DNA of 16,192 nt from the NCBI GenBank assembly GCA_025465145.1, contig JAODNS010000134.1:1-16192 (forward strand). The letters run 5' to 3'. Origin of the DNA: Frankiales bacterium (lineage in GTDB: Bacteria; Actinomycetota; Actinomycetes; Mycobacteriales; SCTD01). A model generated the notes under the pieces. The model searched no databases. It worked only from the letters and a program-made list of their open reading frames with translations, and was not told the DNA's origin. The translations under genes were made by a program, and so were the position numbers. Positions 15,459-16,192 of this stretch are shown here, in pieces (the stretch's first letter is position 1; every line of letters begins with the position of its first letter).

Positions 15459-15677
15459 GTGCTGAGCAACACAACCTCTTCGACGGCCTCCCTCCTCTGC
15501 GAGAAGCCCGTCCGCACTGCCGTGTCCTACGCCGGCTCCGTTGCCCTTGCCGCTCGGCAGGCGCAGTCGGCGCCGATGACGGCCGTGCACGGGACCAGTG
15601 TGTCCGCTGCCGGTTTCACGCGCATCGACGGCACTGACGCCAACCCGGGTTCTCCTCCTCGAGAGGCACCGGTCTGA
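15459..15677 (+). CDS. whiB7 leader upstream ORF (72 codons)
   Basis: GTG 15459 stands 5-6 bases after a near-perfect AGGAGGTGG, the strongest ribosome site in the window with the one for whiB7. The frame runs 72 codons and stops at TGA 15675-15677. The peptide (MLSNTTSSTASLLCEKPV...) is Ser/Thr/Ala-rich, has no signal or domain, and resembles no family I know. Its codons are less G/C-ending than those of neighbouring genes (ACA, TCT, GTT, CTT, CCG mixtures), as expected if translation rate rather than product matters. It lies between the whiB7 promoter and a strong terminator, so it is very probably the regulatory uORF whose slowed translation under ribosome-targeting drugs lets transcription reach whiB7. 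A function for the peptide itself is not supported. Confidence 0.75.
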   Translation: MLSNTTSSTASLLCEKPVRTAVSYAGSVALAARQAQSAPMTAVHGTSVSAAGFTRIDGTDANPGSPPREAPV

Positions 15678-15687
15678 GACCCAGACC
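15671..15687 (+). promoter_or_regulatory. Hairpin covering the uORF stop codon
   Basis: GGTCTG (15671-15676) and CAGACC (15682-15687) pair perfectly around the 5-base loop AGACC. The uORF stop TGA (15675-15677) sits at the top of this stem, so a ribosome reaching the stop must open it. It ends 10 bases before the terminator stem, placing ribosome position and terminator folding in direct contact. Confidence 0.6.
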
Positions 15688-15697
15688 AGCGCTCCTC

Positions 15698-15742
15698 GAG
15701 GCCGCGGAACCCGTACACGGGATCCGCGGCCTCTTCCGTTTT
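15698..15742 (+). terminator. whiB7 attenuator (intrinsic terminator in the leader)
   Basis: GAGGCCGCGGA (15698-15708) is the exact inverse complement of TCCGCGGCCTC (15723-15733). After one A/A mismatch the stem continues CCCG/CGGG with a TACA loop, and the 3' side runs into TTCCGTTTT. This is the strongest intrinsic terminator in the window, and it stands between the uORF stop and whiB7. A competing helix is possible: CCTCGAG (15657-15663, inside the uORF) pairs with CTCGAGG (15695-15701), which would occupy the first four bases of the terminator stem. A ribosome stalled early in the uORF would leave that antiterminator free to form. Confidence 0.85.
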
Positions 15743-15804
15743 CTCCGGCCCCATCCCCTGCCCCTACGAGAAGCAGAAATCCCCTTACAAGGAGGTGACA
15801 CCCG

Positions 15805-16128
15805 GTGTTCGCACTTCGCGATCTCCCCGAGCCCCTGACCGACCCGTTGTCCGCGACGCCAGACGCGGTACTGCCGTGCTGGTCCGAGGACCCCGACCTG
15901 TTCTTCGCCGAGTCGCCCGCTGACGTCGAGGCCGCGAAGGCCCTGTGCGTCGCGTGCCCGCTCCGGGCCCGTTGCCTCGCCGAGGCGCTGGACCGGCGCG
16001 AGCCGTGGGGCGTCTGGGGCGGCGAGCTCGTCGTCCAGGGCGTCGTCGTCCCGCGCAAGCGGCCCCGCGGCCGCCCACGCAAGGACGACCCGTACGGCAT
16101 CAAGGCGGCTGCCAGCTCAGCCGCATGA
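15805..16128 (+). CDS. whiB7: WhiB7 iron-sulfur transcriptional activator
   Basis: A 107-residue WhiB protein starting at GTG 15805 behind AAGGAGGTGA (15789-15798). Four cysteines, C25, C48, C51 and C57 (C-x22-C-x2-C-x5-C), hold a [4Fe-4S] cluster. The EPWGVWGGE turn (66-74) follows, and the C-terminal AT-hook RGRPRK (88-93) inside KRPRGRPRK marks the WhiB7 subclass. WhiB7 binds the sigma-A region 4 and A/T-rich promoter DNA and switches on intrinsic antibiotic-resistance genes when ribosome-targeting drugs are present. The A/T box upstream of its own promoter fits autoactivation. Position downstream of uvrD2 equals Rv3197A in M. tuberculosis. Expression is probably limited by the leader terminator and released by translational stress. 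Confidence 0.96.
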   Translation: MFALRDLPEPLTDPLSATPDAVLPCWSEDPDLFFAESPADVEAAKALCVACPLRARCLAEALDRREPWGVWGGELVVQGVVVPRKRPRGRPRKDDPYGIKAAASSAA

Positions 16129-16163
16129 CCCCACCCCCTTCTTCTCCAGAGATGAGATTCGCC

Positions 16164-16192
16164 ATGTACTCGCTCCTGTCCTCCGAGGTCGC
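16164..16192 (+). CDS. Start of an unidentified gene, cut by window end
   Basis: ATG 16164, 35 bases after the whiB7 stop, opens MYSLLSSEV and is still open at the window edge. A weak purine stretch (AGAGATGAG) precedes it. Nine codons are too few to assign a family. Confidence 0.35.

Noticed and set aside
15671..15742. ANTAR-type dual hexaloop motif in the whiB7 leader
   Set aside because: The two hairpins have loops AGACC and TACA, not 6-base loops with A at position 1 and G at position 4, so direct ANTAR control of this leader is not supported.

Overview
The window is very GC-rich DNA with strong G/C third-codon bias, ATGA/GTGA-type start-stop overlaps and actinobacterial signature genes: WhiB7, mycoredoxin, UvrD2, a GAF-ANTAR protein and DUF1206. 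It comes from a chromosome of a high-GC actinomycete. I cannot name the genus. The order nudC / mrx1 (reverse) / uvrD2 / whiB7 matches, in relative orientation, the Mycobacterium tuberculosis block Rv3199c-Rv3198A-Rv3198c-Rv3197A. The right half is therefore a conserved core neighbourhood with lineage-specific insertions.

Left part (1-5032): the 3' part of an ArsR-like regulator is translationally coupled to an MFS exporter. Next is a reverse-strand YceI-like gene broken by two frameshifts, whose 3' end runs antisense into the exporter gene. Then come an intact aidB-like acyl-CoA dehydrogenase and a reverse-strand aldo/keto reductase relic with four frame breaks and a large internal deletion. 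A patch of shuffled ~30-bp direct repeats (4824-5016) lies behind that relic.

Middle part (5033-11414): a secreted neutral/alkaline ceramidase-like protein (reverse) diverges from a coupled three-gene run. That run is a catalytic M16 peptidase, a non-catalytic M16 partner and the NADH pyrophosphatase NudC, joined by GTGA overlaps. A six-helix DUF1206 membrane protein follows, then a possible tiny broken ORF.

Right part (11411-16192): a reverse operon carries mycoredoxin, a GAF-ANTAR regulator and a uridine-kinase-like protein that lacks the Walker A lysine and probably starts at CTG. It diverges from uvrD2. Downstream of uvrD2 is the most interesting element, a complete whiB7 control region. 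It has a sigma-A-type promoter with an A/T-rich WhiB7-type box, a 72-codon upstream ORF with a perfect Shine-Dalgarno, a hairpin over the uORF stop codon, a strong intrinsic terminator with a possible competing antiterminator helix, and then whiB7 with its AT-hook. This is the layout expected for ribosome-mediated attenuation of antibiotic-induced whiB7. The window ends a few codons into another possible gene.
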